64,000 bases of DNA from Glycomyces sp. NRRL B-16210 (GCF_000719515.1 NZ_JOGR01000002.1:186001-250000); one strand, 5' to 3'. Positions 1 through 8,557 are shown, numbered from the stretch's first letter. Notes: generated from the letters alone by a model not told the origin. A program made the numbers and translations.

Positions 1-47
1 AGGCCGCCGCGCAATGGGTCGACGAACTCGCCGCCGCGCTCGAGTGA
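1..47 (+). CDS. C-terminal end of an upstream gene (partial)
   Basis: The reading frame starting at base 3 gives fourteen residues ending in LAAALE and then TGA at 45-47. A strong hairpin follows about 20 bases later, which supports this as a real gene end. Too little is present to name the product. Its position just before a glycoside hydrolase suggests sugar metabolism or transport, but that is inference. Confidence 0.5.
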   Translation, partial: AAAQWVDELAAALE

Positions 48-67
48 TCCCCGACTGAACCCCTGAA

Positions 68-100
68 GGAGGCGGGACGCGACCCGTCCCGCCTCCTCTT
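68..100 (+). terminator. Rho-independent-type terminator
   Basis: A perfect 11-bp inverted repeat (arms 68-78 and 86-96, 7-base loop) is followed by a pyrimidine run. It lies between the upstream gene end and the AGGAGG ribosome site of the next gene, so it separates the two transcripts. Confidence 0.75.
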
Positions 101-124
101 CCCAACCGCCACAGGAGGCATCGG

Positions 125-1819
125 TTGCAGCCGATCGAGGAGGCGCTCGCGCGCCTGCGCGCGGGCGACGCGTCCGAACGCGCCCGGATCACCGGCACGG
201 GACTGGCGTCCGGCCTCGCCGAGGCCGGGGTCGGCTTCGCCGCGGTCGGCGGCCCGGTCGAGGAGCGCTGGCACCAGGCGCTTTCGGAACTCGCCCAATG
301 CATCCGCCCGCTCGGCGGCAGCGCGCCGGTCCTCGACGAGGGCGGCGTCTACGCGGGCGCGTGGATCGAGAGCACCGGCACGATCAACGCCGAGGTGCTC
401 GCGCGCTTCGCGCCGGAGATCGCCCGCGACACCCACCTGCTGTTCGCCGCGCACCAGCGCGAGGACGGCATGATCCCGTACAAGGTCACCGACGCCGGGC
501 CGGGCTTCAGCCAGATCCAGATCGTGACGCCCCTGGCGCGCACCGTCTGGGACCACTACCGCCTCACCGGCCGCGACAAGTCCTTTCTGGACACGATGTT
601 CCGGGTGATGGGCCGGTTCGACCGGTGGCTCGCCCGCTACCGCGACACCCGCGGCACCGGCGGCGTGGAGGCGTTCTGCACCTTCGACACCGGCCACGAC
701 CTCTCCCCGCGGTTCTGGTTCGCGCCCGACCGCGCCTTCCGCGGCGACGCCCGCCACTGCGACCCCGACTCGCCGATCCTGCCCTACGTCGCACCGGACC
801 TCACCGCGAACGCGGCCTGCCAGCGCGCCTACCTCGGGCTCATCGCCGAGGAGCTCGGTGAGGACGGCGGCCCGTGGCGGCGGGAGGCGGACGCCGCGGC
901 GGCGGCGCTCGCCGCCCAGTGCTTCGACCCGGGCGACGGGATGTACTACGACCGCGACCGCGCTGGCGAGCTGGTGCGGGTCCAGTCGGACGTGCTGCTG
1001 CGGGTCCTCGCCTGCGAGATCGGCGACGGCGCGTTCTTCGAGCGCGCGCTTCGCGACTACCTGATGAACACCTGCAAGTTCTTGTCCCACTACGGTTTCA
1101 CCTCGCTGGCGCTGGACGATCCGCGGTTCGACGCCGACGCCTCGCGCAACTCCTGGGGCGGGCCGGTCAACTTCCTGACGCTGCTGCGGGCCCCGCGGGC
1201 CTTCGAGCACCACGGCCACGGCGCCGAACTCGCGGTGGCGACGGCCCCGGTCCTGGCCGCGACGGCGGTCGCCGACCGCTTCCCGCAGTGCCTGGACCCG
1301 TGGTCGGGCGCGGCCGGTTTCACCTCGGTGTACTCGCCGTCGATCCTGTGGTTCCTCGACGCGGTGGAGCGCTCGTGCGGGATCCTGCCGCGACCGGACG
1401 GCGAAGTGCACTTCACGGGCCTGGCGCCCACGCGCCTCGATCATGGAGCGGCGGCTGAGGCGACCGCGTATGCGCGCCGGATCGGCGGCGCGCGTTGGGA
1501 ACTGGCGGCGGACGATGAGCGGGTCGAGGTGCATCGGGAAGGCGCGCTGCGATTCGCGTTCCCGCGCGGCTGGCGGGTGGTGACGGATGAAGCGGGGGAG
1601 CTGCGGGCGGTGGTGGGCATGAGCCCGGCGACGGTGAAGGGCGACCTCGAAATTCACGGCGGCGAAGTCCACGGCGGCGAGGCCGGGGACGCGGCACCGA
1701 TGGTGCGCGTGCCGTTGTCGGTGGAGGCGAACGAGAGAGTCGAGTTCGGCCCGGAAGGCGACATCACAGCCCGAACATCGGTCCCGTTCGTGCCTCCGCG
1801 CGCGGGCCGAGCGGGATAG
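125..1819 (+). CDS. MGH1-like (six-hairpin) glycoside hydrolase
   Basis: This 564-residue protein has no signal peptide and is therefore probably cytoplasmic. The start is TTG at 125, set by AGGAGG at 113-118 with a 6-base spacer. The central part (about 60-440) has the look of an (alpha/alpha)6-barrel glycosidase of the GH63/trehalase-like MGH1 type: motifs such as THLLFAAHQREDGMIPY, FDTGHDLSPRFW and NSWGGPVNFL recur in that group. The C-terminal 110 residues look like a beta-sandwich cap. The substrate cannot be read from the sequence. The first 1.4 kb of codons are strongly G/C-ending; the tail is slightly less so. It is a stand-alone gene, convergent with the GH43 gene. Confidence 0.7.
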   Translation: MQPIEEALARLRAGDASERARITGTGLASGLAEAGVGFAAVGGPVEERWHQALSELAQCIRPLGGSAPVLDEGGVYAGAWIESTGTINAEVLARFAPEIARDTHLLFAAHQREDGMIPYKVTDAGPGFSQIQIVTPLARTVWDHYRLTGRDKSFLDTMFRVMGRFDRWLARYRDTRGTGGVEAFCTFDTGHDLSPRFWFAPDRAFRGDARHCDPDSPILPYVAPDLTANAACQRAYLGLIAEELGEDGGPWRREADAAAAALAAQCFDPGDGMYYDRDRAGELVRVQSDVLLRVLACEIGDGAFFERALRDYLMNTCKFLSHYGFTSLALDDPRFDADASRNSWGGPVNFLTLLRAPRAFEHHGHGAELAVATAPVLAATAVADRFPQCLDPWSGAAGFTSVYSPSILWFLDAVERSCGILPRPDGEVHFTGLAPTRLDHGAAAEATAYARRIGGARWELAADDERVEVHREGALRFAFPRGWRVVTDEAGELRAVVGMSPATVKGDLEIHGGEVHGGEAGDAAPMVRVPLSVEANERVEFGPEGDITARTSVPFVPPRAGRAG

Positions 1820-2138
1820 GCGACCACCGGCTGGCCCGAGCGTTGATGAGCGACACTCGGGTTCGCCATCGCCCCCGAAGCAATGGTTGCGCGGGGGTGT
1901 GACTACGCCTTGCGGGTGAGCTGCGAGTGGCCGGGGCTCTGCCATCCCTATCCCCCACCCTCCCGAGAGGGGAAGGAAGTCTCGGCCGATCGTTGCTCGC
2001 GGGTCTGACAAGAAACGGGTCGAAACAGCCCGGCACGGCGGAGGTTCACCGGATCGAGGGAGTGAACGCGCGGGGTGCTCGCTTGCGGGGAGCGGGGTGT
2101 CGGCTGACGGCGCTCGTTTGCGGCCGCCCGGTCGTCGA
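1820..2138. other. Intergenic stretch between convergent genes
   Basis: About 320 bases separate the convergent MGH1-like and GH43 genes. I see no ribosome site with a supported reading frame. A weak 5-bp hairpin near 1957-1970 (CCCTC/GAGGG) could help termination. Nothing else is recognisable. Confidence 0.4.
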
Positions 2139-3011
2139 TCAGCGCAGGGCGAGTCCCTCTTCGCCCTCCTCGACCTCGATGAACCGGGCCCGCTCGTCCG
2201 GGGTGCGGTTGGGGTGGTGCAGCGCCAGCCGCAGGCCCCCGTCGGGCCCGGTGAAGACCATCCCGTGCCCGCCGTCGGTGGGCCACAACGCCTTCGGCGC
2301 CTGCGTCCACGGCCCGGCGACGCTCCCGGACTCAGACGTCGCCACGCCCAGCGCGTAGCCCTCCTCGCCCATGCTCGACCACAGCATGAGCAGCCGCCCG
2401 TCCCCGGTGCGGTGCAGGTACGGCCCGTCGGTGACGTGCGCGATCATCTCGGGCCGGTGGATCGGCCGCGCCCACGGCGCCTGCGAGGCGGTGAACAGCA
2501 GCCGCGGTTCGCCTTCGGCCGCACGCAGATCCTTGGTCAATCGCACCGCCTGGACCTCGCCGTCGCCGACGTCCTTCCACTCGTGGCAGAACACCAGGTA
2601 CGGCACGCCGTCCTCGACGTGCAGCGTCCCGTCGAGGCATTCCCACTCCGGCGGCGTGAGCGGCCCGTCCGACCACGGCTCGTACGGCCCTTCGGGCCGC
2701 GCCGACCGCAGCGCCTGGGTCCCGCGCCGGCGCCCTTCGGCCGTGAATGTCGCGAACATGTAGAACGCGCCCTCGTAGCGGTGCACTTCCGGCGCCCAGT
2801 ACTGGGTGTGGGACCAGAAGTCCGCGGCGGGCCGGAAGGCCGGGACCGGCCCGTGCCAGTGCTCCAGGTCGGCGCTCCAGTACGCGTCGAAGCCCGTCGC
2901 CGGGCCCTTCCAGATGTCCTCGTCGGTGCTCCCGAACAGGTAGTACCGCTCCTCCTCAACCACGTGGAGCACGAACGGGTCGCGGATCTGTATGTCGCGC
3001 AGGGAAGGCAT
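2139..3011 (-). CDS. Glycoside hydrolase family 43 protein
   Basis: A 290-residue five-bladed propeller enzyme without signal peptide. Family 43 enzymes act as beta-xylosidases or alpha-L-arabinofuranosidases on plant hemicellulose oligomers. The three expected acidic residues are visible: Asp11 in IRDPF (base), Asp127 in ECLDGTL (pKa modulator) and Glu144 in FCHEW (acid). The chosen ATG (3009-3011) gives a protein starting MPSLRDIQIRDPF, the normal family N-terminus; the frame is open much further upstream but that part runs through other genes. It lies 14 bases downstream of a TetR gene on the same strand, so the two are probably co-transcribed. Exact substrate is unknown. Confidence 0.8.
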   Translation of the reverse strand: MPSLRDIQIRDPFVLHVVEEERYYLFGSTDEDIWKGPATGFDAYWSADLEHWHGPVPAFRPAADFWSHTQYWAPEVHRYEGAFYMFATFTAEGRRRGTQALRSARPEGPYEPWSDGPLTPPEWECLDGTLHVEDGVPYLVFCHEWKDVGDGEVQAVRLTKDLRAAEGEPRLLFTASQAPWARPIHRPEMIAHVTDGPYLHRTGDGRLLMLWSSMGEEGYALGVATSESGSVAGPWTQAPKALWPTDGGHGMVFTGPDGGLRLALHHPNRTPDERARFIEVEEGEEGLALR

Positions 3012-3025
3012 GGGGCGTCCTCTCG

Positions 3026-3655
3026 TCAGGGCCGGTCGGCGGGGGTTTGCTGCGGCAGCAGGCGCTCGACGAGCGTCCGCCAGCTCTCGGTGAGCAGGTG
3101 CTCGGCCTCCCGCGGCGACCGGGGCTCGTCGGAGGCCAGGAACATCAGCGGCGGGCCTTCGAGCGCCGCCTTGAGCATGATCGCGAGGCCGTCCGGCTCG
3201 CCCAGGTCCGGGTCGGCCTGGACGAGCAGCACCCGCAGGTGCAGGGCCGTCATGTCCACTTCGCCCTCCGGCAGTGGCTGCCCGCGCTCGATCGCCGCCC
3301 GTGCGAGCGTCCGGTGCTCCAGCAGGAACCGGATCCGCGCCCTGCCGTAGGCGACCAGGCGCTCGACCGGGTCGGCGCCCGGTCCCAGCGGCGGCGGGCC
3401 CGACAGCACCAGCTCCTGGAAGCGGCGCTCGTCGGCCTCGATGAGCGCCCGGAAGATCCCGGCGCGGGTCCCGAAGCGCCGGAAGACGGTGCCCTTGCCC
3501 AGGCCGGCCCGCTCGGCGAGGGCGTCCATCGTGACCTTGTCCACGCCGTGCTCGGCGATCATCAGGCGCGCCGCGTCGAGCAGGTGCTCGCGGTTGCGCG
3601 CCGCGTCGGCGCGTTCGGCGCGCGGCCTTCCGAAGGGCACCAGAGGTCGATCCAC
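3026..3655 (-). CDS. TetR/AcrR-family transcriptional regulator
   Basis: This 209-residue protein has an N-terminal TetR helix-turn-helix at about 18-64 (motif GLGKGTVFRRFGTRAGIF) and a helical ligand-binding C-terminus. It is divergent from the azoreductase gene, with an imperfect palindrome overlapping promoter elements in the gap, so autoregulation and repression of the azoreductase are expected. The start is GTG at 3653-3655 with GGGAGG 12 bases upstream, slightly long spacing. The inducer is unknown. Confidence 0.85.
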   Translation of the reverse strand: MDRPLVPFGRPRAERADAARNREHLLDAARLMIAEHGVDKVTMDALAERAGLGKGTVFRRFGTRAGIFRALIEADERRFQELVLSGPPPLGPGADPVERLVAYGRARIRFLLEHRTLARAAIERGQPLPEGEVDMTALHLRVLLVQADPDLGEPDGLAIMLKAALEGPPLMFLASDEPRSPREAEHLLTESWRTLVERLLPQQTPADRP

Positions 3656-3676
3656 GAGGACAATCTACCTCCCGGA

Positions 3677-3706
3677 AATATAAGCGGGGTAAAGTCCGTT
3701 TAATAT
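3677..3706. promoter_or_regulatory. Candidate TetR operator and divergent promoters
   Basis: The half-sites TAAGCGG (3681-3687) and CCGTTTA (3696-3702) form an inverted repeat with one mismatch and 8-base spacing. The right half overlaps a good -10 (TAATAT, 3701-3706) for the azoreductase; the left half overlaps a TATATT-like -10 for the TetR gene. A/T content here is far above the surroundings. Binding is inferred from position and symmetry. Confidence 0.55.
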
Positions 3707-3776
3707 GGCGCGGGTCCGGTCCGACGACGCCCCGGACGCCGCCGCCGACACTCCACCGACCGAAGGAAACCGAACG

Positions 3777-4409
3777 ATGAACCTGTTCCGCCTGGACGCC
3801 AGCATCCTGCCCAACGTCTCCACCAGCGCCCAGATCGCCGACCTCACCGAGAAGGAGTGGACCGAGGCCCACCCCCACAGCACCGTCGTCCGCCGCCACC
3901 TCGGCGCCGACCCGCTGCCGGCCGACGCCTGGGTCCAGGCCACGACCGCCGCGTTCGGCCCCGCCGAGGACCGCACCCCGGCCCAGCGCGACGCGGTCGA
4001 CCTCGCCGCCGCGCTGGCCGAGGAGATCCAGGCCGCCGACGCCGCGATCCTGGCCGTGCCGCTGTACAACTACGGCGTCTCCCAGCACTTCAAGACCTGG
4101 GTCGACCTGGTCATCGCCGGGGCCGGGCCGACCACGCCGGTGCTCAAGGGCAAGCCCGCGGTCCTGGTCACCACGCTCGGCGGCGGCTACGGCCCCGGCG
4201 CGCCGCGCGAGGGCTGGGACCACTCGACGCCCTATCTCGAACGCGTCGTCGGTGACATCTGGGGCGCCGACCTCACCCTCATCAAGCGGGAGCTGACGCT
4301 CGCGGCGACCACGCCGGGCATGGAGTCCCTGCGCGAGCTCGCCGAGCGCGAGCACGAGGAGGCCCTCGCCGCGGCCCGCGATGCCGGGCGCGCGCTCGCC
4401 GGGAACTGA
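3777..4409 (+). CDS. FMN-dependent NAD(P)H azoreductase-like flavoprotein
   Basis: A 210-residue flavodoxin-fold oxidoreductase of the AzoR family, which reduces azo dyes and quinones using NAD(P)H with bound FMN. The FMN loop and family signature are visible as PLYNYGVSQHFKTWVD (about residues 99-114) and TTLGGGYG (about 129-136). The start is ATG at 3777 with AAGGAAA upstream. A TetR gene diverges from it, a common arrangement for quinone- or dye-inducible reductases. A strong terminator follows at 4422. The physiological substrate is not determinable here. Confidence 0.85.
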   Translation: MNLFRLDASILPNVSTSAQIADLTEKEWTEAHPHSTVVRRHLGADPLPADAWVQATTAAFGPAEDRTPAQRDAVDLAAALAEEIQAADAAILAVPLYNYGVSQHFKTWVDLVIAGAGPTTPVLKGKPAVLVTTLGGGYGPGAPREGWDHSTPYLERVVGDIWGADLTLIKRELTLAATTPGMESLRELAEREHEEALAAARDAGRALAGN

Positions 4410-4421
4410 CCGCCGGTCCCA

Positions 4422-4456
4422 GGGGCGCCGGTCCGATTCGGGTCCGGCGCCCCTTT
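4422..4456 (+). terminator. Terminator of the azoreductase gene
   Basis: A perfect 10-bp inverted repeat GGGGCGCCGG/CCGGCGCCCC (4422-4431 and 4444-4453) encloses a loop that can itself pair, and is followed by TTT. It begins 12 bases after the azoreductase stop codon. Confidence 0.85.
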
Positions 4457-4513
4457 CGCGCGCCGGGCGGAACGGGCATTCGGGCACAGGCCGCTGTGAG
4501 GCAGGACCCGCGA

Positions 4514-4542
4514 TTGACAGGCGTGGATATCCCCCTTACCAT
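4514..4542 (+). promoter_or_regulatory. Xylanase gene promoter
   Basis: TTGACA (4514-4519) and TACCAT (4537-4542) are separated by exactly 17 bases, a close match to a housekeeping sigma-factor promoter. Transcription would start near 4549, immediately before the operator pair. Confidence 0.7.
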
Positions 4543-4555
4543 GGCACCACCCCAT

Positions 4556-4588
4556 CCGAAAGTTTCACGAAACCTCTGAAACTTTCGG
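4556..4588 (+). promoter_or_regulatory. Tandem GAAANTTTC operators upstream of the xylanase gene
   Basis: GAAAGTTTC at 4558-4566 and GAAACTTTC at 4578-4586 are each near-palindromic, and together they form a perfect 12-bp inverted repeat with a 9-base spacer. They are centred 20 bases apart, about two helical turns, just downstream of the predicted transcription start. Motifs of the form CGAAANTTTCG have been described upstream of streptomycete xylanase genes, so this is likely the xylan-responsive repressor site. The repressor itself is not identified in this window. Confidence 0.7.
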
Positions 4589-4626
4589 AGCGCCTTATCC
4601 CTCCTCCGCAACGGAGCTGAAACAGC

Positions 4627-6975
4627 ATGAATGTTCAACCCCGCGACCGGCAGCGGCGCCTGCGAACGCTTGCCGCCGGAACCGGCGCACTGATCCTGCC
4701 CGCGGCGCTCGCCTTCGCCCAGCCCGCCGCCGCCCAGGACCCGACCGTGGTCTACTCCTCCGACTTCGAGGACGGGACCGTCGGCGACTGGGCCCCCCGC
4801 GGCCCGGTCGAACTCACCGTCGAAGACGGCGCCCTCCTGACCACCGGCCGCGACGCCGACTGGCACGGCCCCTCGCTCGACATCACCGAGCACATCGTCC
4901 CCGGCGGCCTGTACGAGATCTCCGTGAGCGTCCGCTTCGCGGATGGCAGCGACGGCGACCAGCTCACCACCACCGTCCAGCGCGAGGACGGCGGCGGCAC
5001 CTCCTACGACAGCATCGTCTACCAGGCCGCGGCCGGGACCGACTGGACCGAGCTCACCGGCGAGTACAGCATCACCTCGCCCGCCGACACGCTGACCTTC
5101 TACGTCGAGTCGCCCACCGTGGACGCCTCCTACCTGATCGACGACTTCTCGATCACCGAGCTCGAACCGCCCGGGATCGAGCCGGACATCCCCTCGCTCC
5201 AGGACGTCTTCGCCGACGAGTTCCTCATCGGCGCGGCGGTCGACTCCCGCGACCTGGTCGAGCCGTACTCGGACCTGCTGAACAAGCACTTCAACTCGAT
5301 CTCGGCCGAGAACCACATGAAGCCCGACGCCATCCAGCCCACCGAAGGCACCTTCACCTTCGCGGCGGCCGACGAGCTCGTCGAGTACGCCGAGGCCAAC
5401 GGCCAGCAGGTCTGGGGCCACACCTTCCTGTGGCACACCGGGCAGACCCCCGAGTGGTGGTTCGAGTACCCCGCGGGCCACCCGAACGCCGGGGAGCCCA
5501 TCGGCAACTCCGAGGCCGACCGCGAGATCATGCGCAACCGGCTCGCGGCCCACATCGGGGCCATCGCCGACCGCTACGGCGACCGCATCTGGGCCTGGGA
5601 CGTCGTCAACGAGGTCATCAGCGACAACAACTCCGAGGTCTACCGCAACACCCGCTGGTCTCAGATCTTCGACGGCCCCTCCTACATCGCCGAGGCCTTC
5701 CTGATCGCGCGCGAGCAGTTCGACGAGGCCGGCGCGAGCGACGTCAAGCTCTTCATCAACGACTACGGCACCGAGAACCCCGGCAAGCGGGACAACCTCT
5801 ACAACCTGGTCGAGGAGCTGCTCGCCGACGGCATCCCCGTCGACGGCGTGGGCCACCAGACCCACATCAACCTCAACACCTCGATCCAGCAGGTCGAGGA
5901 CAGCATCGTCAAGTTCGACCAGCTCGGCGTCCTCCAGGCCATCACCGAACTCGACGTCGTCATCGGCGCGCCGGGCGAGGGCGTGGACTTCCCCGAGTAC
6001 GAGGCGCGCCTGATCGAGCAGGGCCACTACTACCGCGACCTGTTCGAGGTCTTCCGCAACCACGCCGACAAGATCGAGCTGGTCACCCTCTGGGGCCTGC
6101 ACGACGGCCGGACCTGGCAGCGCACCCGCGAACAGCCGCGACCGCTGGAGAGCCCGCTCGTCTTCGACGACGCCCTCCAGTCCAAGTGGGCCTACTGGGG
6201 CATCGTGGACCCGAGCCGCCTGCCCGACATCCCCGACGGCGAGGCCCCCGAGTTCGCCCGCGTCCAGATCCCGCTCGCCGACGCCGCTCCGGCGATCGAC
6301 GGCGAGAGGGACGCGGTCTGGGACTCCGCCGCGACCGTCGCCACCGAGGTGACCGTCGAGGGCTCCGGCGACGGCGCGAAGGCCGACGTCTCGCTCCTGT
6401 GGGACGAGAACGGGTTCTACGCCCTCTTCGAGGTCACCGACCCGAGCCTGGACGAGGGCAGCTCCAACCCGTGGGAGCAGGACTCGGTCGAGGTGTTCTT
6501 CAACCCCGGCCACACCCGCTCCGGCGGCTACGACGAGGCCGACGGCCAGTACCGCGTGAGCTTCACCAACGCGGTCAGCGTGGGCGGCAACGGACCCCTG
6601 GCCGGTGACGTCACCACCGCCACGGCCGTCACCGACACCGGCTACCGGGTCGAGATCGCGCTCGAACTGGCCGAGGAGTACGCCCAGGTCGGCACCGAGC
6701 ACGGCCTGGACCTCCAGGTCAACGACGGCACCGACGGGGCCCGCACCGCGGTCCACACCTGGTACGACCCGACCGGGCTGTCGTTCAACACCAACGCGAA
6801 CTGGGGCATCGGCGAGTTCGTCGAGGAGATCGAGGACGGCTCCGGCGGCGGCAAGCTGCCGACGACCGGCGCGACCCTGACCATCGCCGTCAGCGCCGCC
6901 GCGGCCCTGGCCCTGGCCGGAGCGGCCCTGGTGTTCATGCGACGCCGCCGCGCCGCCGCCAACTGGGGCGAGTAA
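4627..6975 (+). CDS. Cell-wall-anchored GH10 endo-beta-1,4-xylanase with CBMs
   Basis: This 782-residue secreted modular enzyme cuts the xylan backbone. In order it has: a signal peptide (about 1-36, ending AAAQ), a CBM4/22-type carbohydrate-binding module (about 42-175), the GH10 catalytic domain (about 190-530) with acid/base Glu329 in WDVVNE and nucleophile Glu441 in ITELD, a CBM9-type module (about 555-735), and a C-terminal sortase signal: LPTTG (744-748), a hydrophobic segment and a basic tail ending RRRRAAANWGE. The enzyme should therefore be covalently attached to the peptidoglycan rather than released. A ribosome site GGAG lies 10 bases upstream of ATG. Promoter and tandem operators are at 4514-4588; a long terminator hairpin follows. 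No sortase gene is in the window. Confidence 0.93.
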   Translation: MNVQPRDRQRRLRTLAAGTGALILPAALAFAQPAAAQDPTVVYSSDFEDGTVGDWAPRGPVELTVEDGALLTTGRDADWHGPSLDITEHIVPGGLYEISVSVRFADGSDGDQLTTTVQREDGGGTSYDSIVYQAAAGTDWTELTGEYSITSPADTLTFYVESPTVDASYLIDDFSITELEPPGIEPDIPSLQDVFADEFLIGAAVDSRDLVEPYSDLLNKHFNSISAENHMKPDAIQPTEGTFTFAAADELVEYAEANGQQVWGHTFLWHTGQTPEWWFEYPAGHPNAGEPIGNSEADREIMRNRLAAHIGAIADRYGDRIWAWDVVNEVISDNNSEVYRNTRWSQIFDGPSYIAEAFLIAREQFDEAGASDVKLFINDYGTENPGKRDNLYNLVEELLADGIPVDGVGHQTHINLNTSIQQVEDSIVKFDQLGVLQAITELDVVIGAPGEGVDFPEYEARLIEQGHYYRDLFEVFRNHADKIELVTLWGLHDGRTWQRTREQPRPLESPLVFDDALQSKWAYWGIVDPSRLPDIPDGEAPEFARVQIPLADAAPAIDGERDAVWDSAATVATEVTVEGSGDGAKADVSLLWDENGFYALFEVTDPSLDEGSSNPWEQDSVEVFFNPGHTRSGGYDEADGQYRVSFTNAVSVGGNGPLAGDVTTATAVTDTGYRVEIALELAEEYAQVGTEHGLDLQVNDGTDGARTAVHTWYDPTGLSFNTNANWGIGEFVEEIEDGSGGGKLPTTGATLTIAVSAAAALALAGAALVFMRRRRAAANWGE

Positions 6976-7053
6976 CCGAATAGAGGAGAGGTCGGGACCG
7001 CGCCACCCCCGCGCGGCCCCGCCCCCTCCTCACCGAGATCCGACGAGATGAGA

Positions 7054-7081
7054 GCGGGCCGCGCCGTAAGGCGCGGCCCGC
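7054..7081. terminator. Bidirectional terminator between xylanase and GH64 genes
   Basis: A perfect 12-bp stem (7054-7065 and 7070-7081) with a 4-base GTAA loop lies between the 3' ends of two convergent genes, so it can serve both strands. Confidence 0.8.
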
Positions 7082-7097
7082 GTCGCTTCGCGTGCGA

Positions 7098-8318
7098 TCA
7101 GGTGACGGTGAGCGTCCACCGGGACGGGTTGCCGTCGAAGGCCACGCCCGACTGGTCCGGGGTCTCGTCCGGGGTCACGTCGTCGTACGGGAACGCGTAC
7201 CCGATCGGCGAGTTCGCGTGCACCGCACGGGCGTAGTGGTTCGTCACCGGGTGCGCGTAGAAGTCCCCGACGCCCGGCCCGTTCGGCTGGTCGGCGTGAC
7301 TGTGGACGGTGGAGCGGTTGAACGCCGCCGCGAGGCGCGCCAGGGCGCCCTTCTTCTCCTCGGAGTCCGAGGGGATGTTCGCGAACGGCCCGTGGTCGCA
7401 GGTGAACACGTCCCAGGCCCCGGGCTTGGTGAACGTGGAGCCGTCGTCGAACACGAGCGTGTCGCCTTGGACGCGGCCGGTGAGGATCCCGCGCCCGCCT
7501 TGGAGGTCGATGCGCAGATCGGTGCCGCGGTAGGTCTCCCACACCTGGTCGGCGTACTCGTCCCAGTAGCCCGCGAACGGCATGTCCGGCTGGCCCACGT
7601 GCGGGGCCATGATGTTCTGCGGCGACATGACCCGCAGGATGCCCTGGTCGCCGTGCATCACGAGGTCGCCCCACGGGTAGCCGTCGGCCGCGGCCTGCGC
7701 CTCGAGGTCCGCCGCGATCGCCTCGATCGCGCTGTGCGGCAGCGCCTCCACCGTGTGGTCACCGTCGCCTTCGAGCCGCATCCCGATCGGGAGCGCGGTG
7801 ACGAGGTCCACGTAGCTGATGTTGGCGAACAGCTGCACGTCGTTGAAGGTGAACTCGCAGAAGGAGACGATCTTGCCGAAGTTCGCGTCGGCCTCGTTGT
7901 GCAGCGCCGGTTCGACCAGCGCCGGACCGGGGTTCACGTAGAAGTCCAGTGTGGACTCTCGCACGAAGTAGACCCGCGCGCCGTACATGCGCGGCAGCGT
8001 CAGCACCACCGGCGCGGCGCCGGGGGCGCCGAGCGGGATCGAGGCGTCCACCGGCAGCGGCGTCTGGGGCCCGGGGGGCTCTTCGATGTAGTACGGGCCC
8101 TGGCCGGCCCGCAGGAGCATCATGCGGTCGGTGCCGAACTCGCGCCCGGTCACGTAGGCGTTGACGCTGCCCGCGTCGGTGTCGTTGACGAGCGCCAGCT
8201 CGCACGTCTCCGGTGCGGCCGAGGCGGTCGGCACCGCGAACGAGCGCCACCAGGGCGAGCTCGCGGCGACGGCCCCGACGGCCGCGGTAGCGGTGATCAT
8301 GGATCTTCGCGAAACCAT
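7098..8318 (-). CDS. GH64-family endo-beta-1,3-glucanase, Tat-exported
   Basis: A 406-residue secreted protein resembling laminaripentaose-producing beta-1,3-glucanases, which attack fungal cell wall glucan. The start is ATG at 8316-8318, fixed by AGGAGG six bases upstream; the frame is open further back but without a ribosome site. The N-terminus MVSRRSMITATAA is a twin-arginine signal, with probable cleavage after ASA near residue 34. Family-like segments include the N-terminal beta-barrel (LALVNDTDAGSVNAYVTG), the central helical part and the C-terminal NRSTVHSHADQPNGPGVGDFY region. The unusually A/T-rich leader suggests its own regulated promoter. It shares a terminator with the xylanase. 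Confidence 0.85.
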   Translation of the reverse strand: MVSRRSMITATAAVGAVAASSPWWRSFAVPTASAAPETCELALVNDTDAGSVNAYVTGREFGTDRMMLLRAGQGPYYIEEPPGPQTPLPVDASIPLGAPGAAPVVLTLPRMYGARVYFVRESTLDFYVNPGPALVEPALHNEADANFGKIVSFCEFTFNDVQLFANISYVDLVTALPIGMRLEGDGDHTVEALPHSAIEAIAADLEAQAAADGYPWGDLVMHGDQGILRVMSPQNIMAPHVGQPDMPFAGYWDEYADQVWETYRGTDLRIDLQGGRGILTGRVQGDTLVFDDGSTFTKPGAWDVFTCDHGPFANIPSDSEEKKGALARLAAAFNRSTVHSHADQPNGPGVGDFYAHPVTNHYARAVHANSPIGYAFPYDDVTPDETPDQSGVAFDGNPSRWTLTVT

Positions 8319-8405
8319 ATAAAACCTCCTAAATAGTGAGGAGTTTGAGGAATTCGCATAGATTAGCACGCATTCTTTACTATTAAAAGGGGCAATTTTG
8401 CACAT
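8319..8405 (-). promoter_or_regulatory. A/T-rich leader and promoter region of the GH64 gene
   Basis: This stretch is strikingly A/T-rich compared with everything around it and ends in a strong AGGAGG ribosome site. Several TTAATA/TAATCT-like -10 candidates can be seen on the minus strand, but I cannot choose one with confidence. It is the only plausible promoter location for the glucanase. Confidence 0.5.
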
Positions 8406-8438
8406 AAACCCTCACGCTGTGCGGTCATCGCACGCGAA

Positions 8439-8474
8439 GCGGCCCCGCCCGCTCACGAGAGCGGACGGGGCCGC
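8439..8474. terminator. Long hairpin between GH64 promoter and ROK gene
   Basis: A 16-base stem with a single mismatch (8439-8454 and 8459-8474, loop ACGA). The sequence GAGCGGACGGGGCC of its right arm recurs at 8521-8534 in the next hairpin, so the two structures share duplicated DNA. It may insulate the glucanase promoter from the ROK transcript. Confidence 0.55.
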
Positions 8475-8506
8475 CGTACACAGTACGTCGTACTAGGTAC
8501 GGCAAA

Positions 8507-8532
8507 GCCCCGCTCCCAGGAGCGGACGGGGC
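8507..8532 (-). terminator. Terminator of the first ROK gene
   Basis: GCCCCGCTCC (8507-8516) pairs with GGAG and CGGGGC (8519-8532) around a small bulge, and TTTG follows on the minus strand. It begins about 25 bases after the ROK stop codon. Confidence 0.6.
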
Positions 8533-8557
8533 CTCCGGTTCCCGCCGAGCGGCCGGT

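Noticed and set aside
3012..4487. Upstream extension of the GH43 frame
   Set aside because: It runs antisense through the azoreductase and in another frame through the TetR gene; the family N-terminus starts at 3011.
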